Assembly (NCBI GenBank): GCA_004843165.1
Contig: CP039459.1
Location: forward strand, 1,119,501 to 1,183,500
Source: Acetobacteraceae bacterium
GTDB lineage: Bacteria; Pseudomonadota; Alphaproteobacteria; Acetobacterales; Acetobacteraceae
DNA: 64,000 nt
Direction: 5' to 3'
The translations under genes and the position numbers were made by a program. Positions 25,686-35,359 of this stretch are shown one piece after another. Each line of letters starts with the position of its first letter. The stretch's first letter is position 1. The notes under the pieces were generated by a model. The model ran no database searches. It saw only the letters and a program-made list of their open reading frames with translations, and was not told the origin of the DNA.

Positions 25686-26485
25686 TCGTGAAATCCTCTA
25701 TTTTCGAGAGGGGTTGAAGCGACGGCCTCTTCGTAAATGCTTGTCGGGTTTGCCATATAGGCATTTCTGCCGGCTTGAATACCAAGTGAAAAAGCATGCG
25801 CCATTTGGATAGGATCTCCGGCTCTGGCGATCGCTGTATTCGCTAAAATACCATCATACCCCCATTCCATGAGGGCGGCGGCCTCGGACGGCAAGCGTAA
25901 TCCCGCATCGGCGATCAGGATCGTTTCAGGGAAAGTGGTGCGTAGGCGTTTCATGGCGCTAGGGTCATTGATGCCTTGGCCTGTGCCGATCGGGGCAGCA
26001 CCTGGCATGAGAACCTCACAGCCGGCACGCAATAATCTTTCGGCAATGCTTAAATCCGGTGTTGTATAAGGATAGATTTTAAACCCTTCTTGAGAGAGAA
26101 GGCGTGCGGCTTCCACGAGGGCAATAACATCGGGCTGAAGGCTATTTTCATCATGGATGATTTCTAATTTTAGACGGTTTGTACCAAAAATTTCCCGGCT
26201 CATCTGGGCGGTTGTGATGGCTTCTGCAATGCTGAGGCAACCGGCGGTATTGGGAAGAACCGGTAGGTTCAAATCCTTGATAATTTCTTGAAAACCGCCC
26301 GCATTTTGTCGTTGTGGTTTTTGGCCTTTGCCAATCATTTCTCGCCTTAAAGAGACGGTAATCATTGAAGTTTGAGAAGATTGGACGGCTTGTTTTAAGC
26401 AGCTGGGGGAGGGATAACGTGCGGTGCCGAGAAAAAGGCGTGAGGCAAAAACTTCGCCGTAAATTGAAAATTTTGTATCTGACAT
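25682..26485 (-). CDS. thiG: Thiazole synthase
   Basis: Forms the thiazole ring from deoxyxylulose phosphate, dehydroglycine (from ThiO) and ThiS thiocarboxylate. It has 267 residues from ATG 26485, which has AAGGCGG just upstream. The frame is open to 26665, but the extra residues lie inside thiOS. Hallmarks are LFLGTARYPS, TVSLRRE, LPNTAGC, KLEIIHDE, LMPGAAPIGTGQGI and the late GYDGILANTAIARAGDP. The Schiff-base lysine is that of KLEI. It lies two bases from the thiOS stop. Confidence 0.95.
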   Translation of the reverse strand: MSDTKFSIYGEVFASRLFLGTARYPSPSCLKQAVQSSQTSMITVSLRREMIGKGQKPQRQNAGGFQEIIKDLNLPVLPNTAGCLSIAEAITTAQMSREIFGTNRLKLEIIHDENSLQPDVIALVEAARLLSQEGFKIYPYTTPDLSIAERLLRAGCEVLMPGAAPIGTGQGINDPSAMKRLRTTFPETILIADAGLRLPSEAAALMEWGYDGILANTAIARAGDPIQMAHAFSLGIQAGRNAYMANPTSIYEEAVASTPLENRGFHE

Positions 26486-26486
26486 T

Positions 26487-27704
26487 TTAACCGCCTTGCA
26501 TGGGGGTAAGGATTTCAATGCGATCACCTTCTTTAAGAAAGGTTTCGGCACGTTTTTCTGCGGGAATAAATTGATTATTAAGCGCTGTTGCGACGATTTT
26601 ATCTTGGAAATGGAGCTTTTTGAGAAGTTCAGAAAGAAGAGTTGGAATGGCTTGGCTTTTGCCATTTACAATGGCGTGGATCTCTGTCGGTTGTGCTTGG
26701 GAGGCTTTTTTTGTGCTTTTTTCTCCTGTGTACTGCTGTACTTCTTTTAACACTTCCTGCCCCGCCCAAGGGGAAAGCAACCAGCCATGCCGGTAAAAAC
26801 CATTCAGGTAAATGACACGCCCCTCACGGCTGACATGGGGGAGATTATCGGGAAAGGCAGGACGGACACCAGCGCCGAGCTCAAGGATTTCAGCCTGTCC
26901 AAGTGCAGGGTGAAGGCGTTCGCAGGCTTCTAAATAGCGGGCGGCGGTGCGAACGGTGACGGGGCCGTCCCAATCTGTTTCAATAGAAGAGGCTCCGACC
27001 ATTATTTCACCATTTTTACGGGGGACAATATAGATGGAATCTCTTAGATGAAGGAGACGGATGGGGCGTGAAAAGGAGACTTCGTCGCTGCGGATGCGTA
27101 GCATTTCGCCTCGAACCCCTCGAAGCTTTGGTAAATCTTCCCGTGCCGCCAATCCACGGCAATCAATGATGAGGTCTTCTTTGAGATCTGAATGTTTTAC
27201 GGCCTTGCCTGTTTTGATGGAAACAGATGCTTGTTCCAACTGATGTGCAAGAGATGCTAGGGCTTCCCTTGGATCAAGATGTCCTTCTTCGGGATAGAAT
27301 AAACCTTCGTCAAAAAGATGGGAAAGAGCAGGTTCAAGTTCGGAAATTCTTTTTTGATCCGCCATTTCGTGGCCGGAAGTATGTGTCCTATAACGTGCGA
27401 TTTCGGAATAATCATGCTTAGAGGAAAGAAGCAAAGAACCGTTGCGAGAAAAGCCTATAAAATGATTCTCCCACCAATCCAGTGCCATAATGCCTTTGCG
27501 AAGAACTTCTGGGTCTGTATCGGCTCTTTCACACCAAGGGGCAAGCATTCCGCCTGACATAAAAGAACAGCTTTCAGGACCGATAATCTTCGATTTTTCG
27601 TAAAGGGTGATTTTATAGCCGGCTTCGTTGAGGATCATTGCCGTAACGAGGCCACCGACGCCAGCACCGATGACAGCGATTGAAAGAGGATTTTGAGGAG
27701 ACAT
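26487..27704 (-). CDS. thiOS: Fusion of glycine oxidase ThiO and sulfur carrier ThiS
   Basis: 405 residues. Residues 1 to about 330 are a FAD-dependent glycine oxidase (dinucleotide motif AVIGAGVGGLVTAMIL at 10-25, LYEKS, MSGGMLAPWCE, GVRGEML, VGASSIETDWDG, GVRPAFPDNLPHV), which makes the dehydroglycine used by ThiG. After a Lys/Ser/Gln-rich linker (about 330-340), residues about 341-405 are a complete ThiS ubiquitin-fold carrier (HAIVNGKSQAIP, LKEGDRIEILTPMQGG) ending in the Gly-Gly that is thiocarboxylated. The fusion keeps the free C-terminus ThiS needs. First gene behind the TPP riboswitch. A 6-bp hairpin covers its ribosome site. Confidence 0.92.
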   Translation of the reverse strand: MSPQNPLSIAVIGAGVGGLVTAMILNEAGYKITLYEKSKIIGPESCSFMSGGMLAPWCERADTDPEVLRKGIMALDWWENHFIGFSRNGSLLLSSKHDYSEIARYRTHTSGHEMADQKRISELEPALSHLFDEGLFYPEEGHLDPREALASLAHQLEQASVSIKTGKAVKHSDLKEDLIIDCRGLAAREDLPKLRGVRGEMLRIRSDEVSFSRPIRLLHLRDSIYIVPRKNGEIMVGASSIETDWDGPVTVRTAARYLEACERLHPALGQAEILELGAGVRPAFPDNLPHVSREGRVIYLNGFYRHGWLLSPWAGQEVLKEVQQYTGEKSTKKASQAQPTEIHAIVNGKSQAIPTLLSELLKKLHFQDKIVATALNNQFIPAEKRAETFLKEGDRIEILTPMQGG

Positions 27705-27711
27705 AGACAGA

Positions 27712-27733
27712 CCTTATCAATTTAGACATAAGG
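27712..27733 (-). promoter_or_regulatory. Hairpin that can sequester the thiOS ribosome binding site
   Basis: Read on the minus strand, CCTTAT (27733-27728) and ATAAGG (27717-27712) can pair across a 10-base loop. The AAGG ahead of ATG 27704 is inside the 3' arm. This suggests the upstream TPP riboswitch acts on translation initiation rather than by termination. The pairing is read from the sequence; the mechanism is inference. Confidence 0.5.
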
Positions 27734-27810
27734 ACCCATGATGCTCAGACTTAGAGGGAGAGAGGAAAATAAATTGCAAAATTTAGCCGTTTGATTTTCT
27801 CTCAAAATTC

Positions 27811-27897
27811 CGTCCCTTCGCCAGCATGATCTGGATCAGGTTCAAGGGTTTCGCTTAAAGCGCTCTCAGACCTGCATTTCAGCAGGTCTCCCCTCGG
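27811..27897 (-). ncRNA. TPP riboswitch (THI element)
   Basis: On the minus strand the aptamer core is complete: GGGGAG at the 5' side, the invariant CTGAGA (27869-27864), ACCCTTGAACCTGATC, then GCGAAGGGA near 27815. A variable stem (GACCTGCTGAAATGCAGGTC) lies between. It sits about 107 bases ahead of thiOS and should lower expression of thiOS-thiG-thiE-thiF when thiamin pyrophosphate is abundant. Confidence 0.95.
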
Positions 27898-27972
27898 ATC
27901 TGTTATTAGGATGAGCTTTAAGCATGATTCCTGTCAAGGTTTTTGAAAGGTCATGTCTGTCGTTAATTTATT

Positions 27973-28722
27973 TCATGAATCAGCACCATGGATGATATCA
28001 AGAAAAGGTGCGGCTTCTAAACAGGCACGTCCAACCAGAACACCATCCATTTGAAGGCTAAAAATTTCTTTTGCCTGTGCGCCATTTTGCACCGCCCCCC
28101 CATAAAGAATGGGCGGAAGTTCAGCCGCAAGATAACCGGAAAGCAGTTCAGAAATCATCTCAAAAGCATCTCTGATATCGACGGCGGTCGCCATGGCACC
28201 ACTGCCAACTGCCCAGATAGGCTCGTAAGCGACGATGCCTGTAAAATCGCGACGAAGGGAAGTTGTGATTTGCTTCTTCAAAATGGCATATATCTGTCCA
28301 GCCTCACGTTCTTCAAGCGTTTCCCCAATACAGACGATAGGGGTTAAACCAGCCTGTGCCACCCATTCTGCTTTGGAGCAGATGAGATGATCCGTTTCAT
28401 GATGGCGAAGCCGGCGCTCTGAATGGCCTAGAATGACATATTTCACGCCCATAGAAAGCAGCATTTGGGCAGGAACATCGCCTGTACCTGCATCCCGTGC
28501 ACTGCAATCTTGCGCCCCTAAAAAGACATTTGGCAGCTGAGCATTGCGGAGAATTTCTCCAACAGTATAGAGATGCGGGTAAGGCGGGCAGATGATAATG
28601 CGACAATCCTCTGCACTCGGATTTTTGTGAAGGCCTTCAACTGTTTCATTTACAAGTTTGAGTGCGGATTCACGGGTGGTGTGCATTTTCCAATTGCCAA
28701 CCACATATTTTGTTTTGGTCAT
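27973..28722 (-). CDS. tpiA: Triosephosphate isomerase
   Basis: Interconverts dihydroxyacetone phosphate and glyceraldehyde-3-phosphate. It has 249 residues. Catalytic residues are visible: Lys12 in GNWKMH, His in YVILGHSERR (about 95) and Glu in VAYEPIWAVGSG (about 168). The phosphate-binding GGAVQNG and DGVLVGRACL close the barrel. AAAGGA lies eight bases before the ATG. It follows the dihydroxyacetone kinase gene by 21 bases on the same strand, so the product of the kinase is handed straight to this enzyme. Confidence 0.96.
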   Translation of the reverse strand: MTKTKYVVGNWKMHTTRESALKLVNETVEGLHKNPSAEDCRIIICPPYPHLYTVGEILRNAQLPNVFLGAQDCSARDAGTGDVPAQMLLSMGVKYVILGHSERRLRHHETDHLICSKAEWVAQAGLTPIVCIGETLEEREAGQIYAILKKQITTSLRRDFTGIVAYEPIWAVGSGAMATAVDIRDAFEMISELLSGYLAAELPPILYGGAVQNGAQAKEIFSLQMDGVLVGRACLEAAPFLDIIHGADS

Positions 28723-28743
28723 GACGAGAATCCTTTCGTTCTT

Positions 28744-30387
28744 TTAAGCGTTTGAGGTATGGGTGCCGTTTTCATGGGCAAGGGCTTCAAAAACACGTGC
28801 AACACCTTCGGCACCTGCATCCGGAACACCAAGAATTTGTTCTGGCGGGACATAAGAGGCGCGACCAATTTGGGCCTTCATCGTTTTTGTCGCTTCTGCG
28901 CCTGCCCGTGCAAGCTTAGCCGTTTCTTCAATCGTGCCGCCTTTAGCAAGGCATTCCACTGCGGGACGTAAAACATCTAAAACGGTGCGGTCCCCAGGCT
29001 GGGCACCACCATATTCTTCCATTTTCTCAACACCACGTAATAGGCCTTGGCGCCAATCTTTATTTTCTGCTGCATTTGCAAAAAGAATGGAGAACAGAGC
29101 ACCACTGCTACCGCCCGAATAACGTGACAGTAAACGTCCAACGGCACCAAAGAGGGCAGAAATATCCGCAAAAGGGAGATCTTTGTGGCAGGTGGCGATC
29201 CTTCTGGCGGCATCCGCATAAGTTGAGCCGCAATCCCCATCCCCTGCTTTGGCATCGAGGGAATTTAGAAAAGCCTCGTTGTTCTCTAAGGTTGTGGTGA
29301 TGACCTGCATCAATTTTTCTATTCTGGGATTAGCACTCGCTGTTGCCCGTGCATTTGTTGGTAAAATGGGGACAGGCAAAGTCACAGGAGAGGTGGTGTA
29401 AGGAACCGGGCTTACCCAATAAGGTGCTTTGGTTGGTGCAGAAAGGAGCTCTAGGAATTGCGCTTGAGCGGGCATGATGGTCAGAGAGACGCCTGACATA
29501 TCAAGAGACGTGCAAAAGGCAGCAGGCCCAATTAACATTTTTACCCTTTTGGAAAGGGGGGTGAGTGCCAGTGAGGAAATAATCGCTTGCGCTTCAATGA
29601 TTGGCGTAATGCCAAGAATATTGACCAAAAGAAAAAAATCCCCCTCAGGCGCATTGGAAAGAAGGCGTTTTACCAATGTTTCCATAAGAGAGGTGAGGGG
29701 TTCGTAGGGAATAATTGCTGCCCCAGCTTCGCCGTGGATACCGATTCCGACCTCAACTTGATTTTCGGCAATACGGGTGGAGGGCTTGGCGTCATAAGGT
29801 GTACAACTCGTGAGCCCTAGACCCAGCGTATGTAGGTTTGCAGCAGCATTTCTAGCAATTTCTGCGACTTCCTCTAGGGATTTTCCAGCCTGAGCAGCCG
29901 CACCTGCAATTTTATGGATCAGGACAACACCTGCGAGGCCACGGGCTTTAGTGCCACCACCGAGGGCAATGTCATCACCGACAAGCACCATTTCGACTTT
30001 AAGCCCAAGGGCACGTGCTTCGGAAACGGCACTCCCAAAATTAAGGCGATCCCCCATATAATTTTTGACGATGACCAGACATCCTGCATCACCTGTTACA
30101 GCTAAAATGCCTGCAAGAATATCTTGTGATCCAGGGGAGGCAAACAGGGCACCACAAATAGCACCTGTTAGCATTCCCTCCCCGACAAATCCAGCATGCA
30201 TTGGCTCATGTCCACTGCCACCGCCAGAGAGGAGGGCAACCTTTTTTTTGTCCAAATTTTTACGGAGAACGACACAGCTTCCGCCCTTGTTCTCAAGCAT
30301 AGCCAGTTCGGTGCCATGAGAAGAGCAGAGTAGCCCTTCAACAGATTCTTTAACGATTGTATTTCGATGGTTGTAAAAACGTTTCAT
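28744..30387 (-). CDS. dhaKL: ATP-dependent dihydroxyacetone kinase (DhaK-DhaL fusion)
   Basis: 547 residues phosphorylating dihydroxyacetone to DHAP with ATP. Residues 1 to about 330 form the DhaK domain: GGGSGHEPMHAGFVG (about 53-67), KNYMGDRLNF, and the covalent substrate His in VGIGIHGEAG (about 215). A Pro/Ala-rich linker leads to the DhaL nucleotide domain with DAKAGDGDCGSTYADAARR (about 383) and GGSSGALF. The DhaL domain has the ATP-type layout and no phosphotransferase partner is adjacent, so the ATP-using form is likely. It is co-directional with tpiA, a short route for glycerol-derived dihydroxyacetone. Confidence 0.93.
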   Translation of the reverse strand: MKRFYNHRNTIVKESVEGLLCSSHGTELAMLENKGGSCVVLRKNLDKKKVALLSGGGSGHEPMHAGFVGEGMLTGAICGALFASPGSQDILAGILAVTGDAGCLVIVKNYMGDRLNFGSAVSEARALGLKVEMVLVGDDIALGGGTKARGLAGVVLIHKIAGAAAQAGKSLEEVAEIARNAAANLHTLGLGLTSCTPYDAKPSTRIAENQVEVGIGIHGEAGAAIIPYEPLTSLMETLVKRLLSNAPEGDFFLLVNILGITPIIEAQAIISSLALTPLSKRVKMLIGPAAFCTSLDMSGVSLTIMPAQAQFLELLSAPTKAPYWVSPVPYTTSPVTLPVPILPTNARATASANPRIEKLMQVITTTLENNEAFLNSLDAKAGDGDCGSTYADAARRIATCHKDLPFADISALFGAVGRLLSRYSGGSSGALFSILFANAAENKDWRQGLLRGVEKMEEYGGAQPGDRTVLDVLRPAVECLAKGGTIEETAKLARAGAEATKTMKAQIGRASYVPPEQILGVPDAGAEGVARVFEALAHENGTHTSNA

Positions 30388-30603
30388 CTCTATAACTCCT
30401 GCTGCGTAGAGAAATTTCAGAAGGTACGAGGCTGATTTTTTTAAGATTTAAAGTTAAGAAAATGCAGGTATTTTCTCATCAGGGACTCGTTTTCTATAAA
30501 AAAGTTTGCACTTAATTTTTTTATTTGAAAATAGTTATTTTTTATTTTTTTAATCACTTTATTGATTTGTTTTTATCTCTTTCAAAGGATGGTGCAGAAT
30601 GTG

Positions 30604-30620
30604 ATAGACTGTGCGTCTAT
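30604..30620. promoter_or_regulatory. Inverted repeat upstream of uvrA
   Basis: ATAGAC (30604-30609) and GTCTAT (30615-30620) are perfect complements across five bases, about 55 bases before the uvrA start in the 288-base divergent gap with dhaKL. It could be an operator. It does not match the known alphaproteobacterial LexA box (GTTC-N7-GTTC). Confidence 0.35.
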
Positions 30621-30675
30621 TGACCATTACGTCACTGATTATTTTGTTACTGGTAAAGCTTGAAAGTTAATTCTG

Positions 30676-33630
30676 ATGTCTTCTCATTTCGCTCCGTCAG
30701 CCTCTTCTTCAAGTAAAAATCTGCCGAAAAAGGGGGGCAAAGAATATTTAAAAGGCCCCTGCATTCGGGTGCGGGGGGCACGGACGCATAACTTAAAAAA
30801 TGTGAATGCCGATATTCCTAGAGATACTTTGACTGTCATCACGGGACTTTCCGGTTCCGGAAAATCTTCTTTGGCTTTTGATACGATCTATGCCGAAGGG
30901 CAGCGGAGATATGTCGAAAGTCTTTCTGCCTATGCCCGTCAGTTCCTTGAATTGATGGGAAAGCCTGATGTTGATTCAATTGAGGGGCTTTCCCCAGCTA
31001 TTTCGATCGAGCAAAAAACAACCTCAAAAAATCCTCGCTCAACGGTTGGCACTATTACTGAGATTCACGATTATATGCGTCTTTTATGGGCGCGTGCCGG
31101 TGTGCCTTATTCGCCGTCGACAGGTCTGCCAATTGAGGCGCAATCGGTGAGTCAGATGGTGGATCGGGTGATGGCTTTACCAGAGAAAATCCGTCTTATG
31201 CTCATTGCGCCCGTCGTCCGTGGACGCAAGGGGGATGGCGCAAAAGATTTAGCCGAGTTGGCACAAAAAGGCTTTTCCAGAGTACGGGTCGATGGTGAAG
31301 TTTATGATATGGCTGATGTGCCGAAATTAAATCGCCGCACCCGTCATGATATTGATGTCGTTGTTGATCGTTTGGTTGTGCGAGAAGGGATCGAACAGCG
31401 CTTGGCAGATTCTTTAGAAACGGGTCTATCTCTTTCAGATGGTTTGATTTTTGTCGAAGAGGTACTGCCACCCTCTGCCCATCCGGAGGAGGGGAAAGAG
31501 CTTATTAAACTAAGCTTTTCCGCACGTTATTCCTGTCCGGTTTCAGGTTTTATGATTGAATCGATCGAGCCACGGCTTTTCTCTTTTAATGCCCCAATGG
31601 GAGCTTGTCCGACCTGTGATGGTTTAGGAACAGAAACGAATTTTGATGAAAATCTCATTGTGCCTGATGAGACATTGAGCTTGAAGGAGGGAGCGATTGC
31701 GCCTTGGCGGGATAATGGCTGGGATAAGGGCGATTTTTATGCGCAGACCTTAGAAGCGATTGCCAAACATAAAGGCGAAAAAACCTCTACAAAATGGCAA
31801 AATCTCAAAAAGGAAACACGTGATTACATTCTGCATGGGGGGGATGATCTTATTAAAATCCCTTATGTGGAAGGGACGCAAGTCCATATTGTTCGGCGTG
31901 TTTTTGAGGGGGTTATCGGCCAGCTAGAGCGCCGTTTGGCTAGGACAGATAGCAATCACATTAAAGAATATCTTGGGCGTTATCAGTCACAATCGCCTTG
32001 CCCTACGTGCCAAGGCGCACGTTTAAAGCCGGAGGCACTTTGCGTCAAAGTGGCTGGGGAAGATATTGCAAAAATTTCTGAAATGACCATTTCGGATGCT
32101 TTGAAATGGTTTGGTAGCGTGGAGAAAACGCTTACGCCACAAAGGGCTGAAATTGCCCATCGCATTTTAAAAGAAATTATTGAACGTTTACATTTTCTAG
32201 AACGTGTCGGATTGGATTATCTGACCCTTTCCCGTGGTTCCGCAACTTTATCGGGCGGAGAAAGTCAGCGTATTCGTCTGGCTTCACAGATTGGTTCCGG
32301 TTTAACAGGCGTGTTGTATGTTTTAGATGAGCCTTCAATTGGATTGCATCAGCGTGATAATGACCGTCTTTTGGAAATGCTGCGGCGTTTGCGAGATCTT
32401 GGTAATACGATTTTGGTGGTGGAACATGATGAGGATGCCATTCGCCAAGCGGATTATCTGATTGATATGGGGCCTCAGGCGGGTGCTTTAGGTGGAGAAT
32501 TGATTGCTGCGGGCACACCAGGCGAGGTAGCGGAAAATCCGAAAAGCCTGACAGGGCAGTGGCTTGCCGGCAAGCGTGGGATTAAAGTCCCTGAAAAAAG
32601 ACGCAAACCAAAGGGTTGGCTAACGCTAAAAGGCGCTTCAGGAAATAATCTTAAAACGGTGAATGTTAAATTTCCGCTGGGCGTTTTTACGGTTGTCACG
32701 GGCGTTTCGGGAAGTGGTAAATCAAGTCTTGTGATTGATACACTTTATAAAGCGCTAAGTCGGCGTCTCATGCGTGCCTCTGCGGTGCCGTTGGAATATA
32801 AGAGCCTTGAGGGGCTGGATCAGATTGATAAAATTATTGAAATTGACCAGTCGCCTATTGGGCGGACACCTCGCTCCAATCCAGCGACTTATACGGATTT
32901 ATTTACCCCTATCCGTGAATGGTTTTCAGGATTGCCGGAGGCCAAAGCACGGGGATATAAGGCTGGACGTTTTTCCTTTAATGTTAAAGGTGGACGCTGT
33001 GAGGCCTGCCAAGGCGATGGGGTGTTGAAAATTGAAATGCATTTTCTGCCGGATGTTTTTGTGACCTGCGATACCTGCAAGGGGGCACGTTATAATAGGG
33101 AAACTTTAGAGGTGCGTTTTAGAGGTAAATCTATTGCGGATATTTTGGCGATGACTGTGGATGAGGCCTTGCCTTTCTTTGAGCCCATTCCTCGCATTCG
33201 GGATCGTCTCGCAATTTTACAACGTGTCGGACTTGGATATATCAAGCTTGGTCAGCAGGCCACCACGCTATCTGGCGGGGAGGCGCAGCGTGTGAAACTG
33301 GCAAAAGAGCTGGCAAAGCGGGCAACGGGAAAAACTTTTTATGTCCTTGATGAGCCAACAACGGGATTGCATACCGAAGATGTGGCTAAGCTGTTGGGGG
33401 TTCTCCAAGAGCTCGTGGATCAGGGCAATAGTATTTTGGTGATTGAGCATAATTTAGATTTGATTAAATCGGGCGATTATCTTATTGATGTCGGCCCTGA
33501 AGGTGGGGCCGGAGGCGGTGAAATTGTTGCTGTTGGGACGCCGGAGAAAGTGGTGAAGGTGGAAAAAAGTCATACAGGACGTTTTCTTGCGCCATTTTTG
33601 ACACATCCTTTTAAGGGGGAGGAAAGTTAG
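30676..33630 (+). CDS. uvrA: Excinuclease ABC subunit A
   Basis: Damage-recognition ATPase of nucleotide excision repair, 984 residues. It has two ABC ATPase modules: Walker [10 protein letters not shown] (about residue 57) and GVSGSGKSS (about 675), signatures [12 protein letters not shown] and [15 protein letters not shown], Walker [16 protein letters not shown] and [12 protein letters not shown]. Zinc modules appear as CPVSG...[20 protein letters not shown] and CEACQGDG...CDTCKG. Length is slightly above the 940 of E. coli, partly from a Ser/Lys-rich N-terminus. The ribosome site is weak. Confidence 0.97.
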   Translation: MSSHFAPSASSSSKNLPKKGGKEYLKGPCIRVRGARTHNLKNVNADIPRDTLTVITGLSGSGKSSLAFDTIYAEGQRRYVESLSAYARQFLELMGKPDVDSIEGLSPAISIEQKTTSKNPRSTVGTITEIHDYMRLLWARAGVPYSPSTGLPIEAQSVSQMVDRVMALPEKIRLMLIAPVVRGRKGDGAKDLAELAQKGFSRVRVDGEVYDMADVPKLNRRTRHDIDVVVDRLVVREGIEQRLADSLETGLSLSDGLIFVEEVLPPSAHPEEGKELIKLSFSARYSCPVSGFMIESIEPRLFSFNAPMGACPTCDGLGTETNFDENLIVPDETLSLKEGAIAPWRDNGWDKGDFYAQTLEAIAKHKGEKTSTKWQNLKKETRDYILHGGDDLIKIPYVEGTQVHIVRRVFEGVIGQLERRLARTDSNHIKEYLGRYQSQSPCPTCQGARLKPEALCVKVAGEDIAKISEMTISDALKWFGSVEKTLTPQRAEIAHRILKEIIERLHFLERVGLDYLTLSRGSATLSGGESQRIRLASQIGSGLTGVLYVLDEPSIGLHQRDNDRLLEMLRRLRDLGNTILVVEHDEDAIRQADYLIDMGPQAGALGGELIAAGTPGEVAENPKSLTGQWLAGKRGIKVPEKRRKPKGWLTLKGASGNNLKTVNVKFPLGVFTVVTGVSGSGKSSLVIDTLYKALSRRLMRASAVPLEYKSLEGLDQIDKIIEIDQSPIGRTPRSNPATYTDLFTPIREWFSGLPEAKARGYKAGRFSFNVKGGRCEACQGDGVLKIEMHFLPDVFVTCDTCKGARYNRETLEVRFRGKSIADILAMTVDEALPFFEPIPRIRDRLAILQRVGLGYIKLGQQATTLSGGEAQRVKLAKELAKRATGKTFYVLDEPTTGLHTEDVAKLLGVLQELVDQGNSILVIEHNLDLIKSGDYLIDVGPEGGAGGGEIVAVGTPEKVVKVEKSHTGRFLAPFLTHPFKGEES

Positions 33631-33761
33631 GCTTTCCTTCCTTCCTAAAAATCTGTTATCGGTTCATCTGTTACATTTGCTTGTAAGGGTGCGTGTTTGC
33701 GTCGCCGCATTCTGCTGGCCTCGCTGGCTTTTTTGAATCCTCTGAGAAGTAGAGAGGTTTT

Positions 33762-34946
33762 ATGAATCATGAAAAAAATAAACGGCCTGCTTCTTTGATA
33801 CAAAAAGGCACCAAAACGCCTATACCGCCACCGGGGGCCTCTGTTGTGCCGGCAGCTCCGATACCTTTTCCTCTCCCTTTGTGGGCTTGGCAGGTGCATG
33901 GTGAAAAAGTTCAAAAATATGCTTTTAATGCTGAAACGCCTCTAGAACAGCTGGCGGAAGATCTCGATGCAGAAGGGCTATTGCCGACCAAAGCAGGGGA
34001 TTGGGAGTCAGAAGTCAATCGCTATCTGTCTTCTTCCGAAGATATTGAGGGAAGTGAAGAGGAAGAAAGGTGGTGGTGGATTCATTTTCCGACCATCTCG
34101 CCTAGAATTGTACAGAAAATAGAAGAGGTAGGTCTTTTCCCAGAAGACGTCTCCTTGGTCTTAAGTGAGCCGGAACCTGGTGTCGCTTTGGAAGTAGAGG
34201 AAGGGGTCGTTTGGGGGGCGTTTCCTGGATTTGATGCAGAACAATCGCCCGATGATGGGGATTTCGCAACATGGCGGTTTGTGATGAATGAAAATCTTCT
34301 TATCACAACGTCTGATATGGTTGTCCCTGAATTGGAAAAAGCAGGGCGTGGTCTTTCCGCACGTCATGCAAGCCTCGTTCCCTTTACACCAGCAGAATTA
34401 GTTGACCAGATTTTACGAGAATTTGCGCTTAGAGTGCGCCGCCAGATTGATAAATTAGATGATTCTCTGGATGAGCCGGAGGTGGATCTGGTTGTTAAAC
34501 ATCGGGAACAAAGAGGCATCCGAACGGCTTTAGGGCGTATTCGGCGGCGTTGTACGGAGCTTCGCCGTGTTCTTTCACCGGTGAGCCGTGTGTTGCAGGA
34601 ATATGATTTAAGATTGCCAAAATGGGCAGATTCTTTGCAAGAGCAGGGGGAGCAGCAGGTTAAAACAGCACTTGATGATCTTCAAGCTTTGCAGGATCGT
34701 TCACGCTCTTTGCAGGATGAATTGGCCTCTAATCAGGTCGCTGAAACCAATGATCGTCTTTATATTCTTTCCGTGGCAACGACTTTGATGGTGCCTGCGA
34801 CCTTGGTAACAGGGTTTTTCGGGATGAATACGAGCGGAATGCCCTTTGCGGAGGGAACCTTTGGAACCGTTTATGCAGGTCTGACATGCTTTTTCTGCAT
34901 GGGGCTTTTCTGGCTCCTCATTCGCTTAAGCAACCGTAAATTCTAG
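33762..34946 (+). CDS. CorA/ZntB-family metal ion channel
   Basis: 394 residues. A long cytoplasmic N-terminal domain with acidic patches (SSSEDIEGSEEEERWWW near 89-103) and coiled-coil helices (about 215-340) is followed by two C-terminal membrane helices. The CorA-family signature is visible as FFGMNTSGMP between helix 1 (ILSVATTLMVPATLVTG) and helix 2 (YAGLTCFFCMGLFWLL). The GMN motif indicates a pentameric divalent-cation channel. Magnesium uptake versus zinc transport cannot be decided. It stands alone after uvrA. Confidence 0.85.
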   Translation: MNHEKNKRPASLIQKGTKTPIPPPGASVVPAAPIPFPLPLWAWQVHGEKVQKYAFNAETPLEQLAEDLDAEGLLPTKAGDWESEVNRYLSSSEDIEGSEEEERWWWIHFPTISPRIVQKIEEVGLFPEDVSLVLSEPEPGVALEVEEGVVWGAFPGFDAEQSPDDGDFATWRFVMNENLLITTSDMVVPELEKAGRGLSARHASLVPFTPAELVDQILREFALRVRRQIDKLDDSLDEPEVDLVVKHREQRGIRTALGRIRRRCTELRRVLSPVSRVLQEYDLRLPKWADSLQEQGEQQVKTALDDLQALQDRSRSLQDELASNQVAETNDRLYILSVATTLMVPATLVTGFFGMNTSGMPFAEGTFGTVYAGLTCFFCMGLFWLLIRLSNRKF

Positions 34947-34959
34947 GGTATCCAGCTAC

Positions 34960-34989
34960 TTGACTTTTAGCGGGTTTTTTTATTATAAT
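34960..34989 (+). promoter_or_regulatory. Sigma-70-type promoter for a short transcript
   Basis: TTGACT (34960-34965) and TATAAT (34984-34989) with an 18-base spacer, beginning 14 bases after the CorA-family stop. This is the clearest consensus promoter noticed in the window and points to the right, into a 400-base region that has no conventional gene. Confidence 0.6.
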
Positions 34990-35169
34990 ATTGATACTGA
35001 ATTATAGAGACGGAGATTGGCACCGTTCTGTTGTTTTTTTTTGGCGATGATAGTTTGTCCTTTTATCTGTCCTCGAGCCGCCCCTTCTTTAATCTCGTCT
35101 ATTTCAAATTTTGGAATAAGCCTGTTAGCGAATTATGTAAGTAAATTTTCGGAAGAAAGGGAGAATGAT

Positions 35170-35259
35170 ATGAGTGCAAAAGATAATAAAAATTTGGTTG
35201 TAGGGTCTATGGGGGCTTGGTGCAATCAGATGGATAGATTTGTTGGAGCAAAAAATTAA
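35170..35259 (+). CDS. Putative 29-residue peptide in a short transcription unit
   Basis: ATG 35170 is preceded by GAAAGGGAG, a good ribosome site, and encodes 29 residues (MSAKDNKNLVVGSMG, then a short tail with one Cys). No homologue is recognised and there is no membrane helix. The rest of the 413-base region (34947-35359) holds a promoter at its left, about 180 bases of leader, this ORF and a rightward terminator at its right. It may instead be a small regulatory RNA. An open frame also extends upstream to 35017, but it has no ribosome site. Confidence 0.4.
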   Translation: MSAKDNKNLVVGSMGAWCNQMDRFVGAKN

Positions 35260-35316
35260 ATAGTCTGTGTGCCAGCCGTATAGTGCCTTATAACCATGTA
35301 ATACCCCACCAGTTTT

Positions 35317-35353
35317 AAGCCTTGCCTTCTATTAAGGAAGACAAGGCTTTTTT
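35317..35353 (+). terminator. Rho-independent terminator of the short transcript
   Basis: Arms AAGCCTTGCCTTC (35317-35329) and GAAGACAAGGCTT (35337-35349) with one mismatch, then a T run. The T run is on the plus strand only, so it ends a rightward transcript and not the leftward NUP gene beside it. Confidence 0.8.
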
Positions 35354-35359
35354 ATGTGC

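Noticed and set aside
26486-26665. Longer ThiG start
   Set aside because: The extra 60 residues are an out-of-frame reading of the ThiS domain; ATG 26485 has a good ribosome site and the homologous N-terminus.
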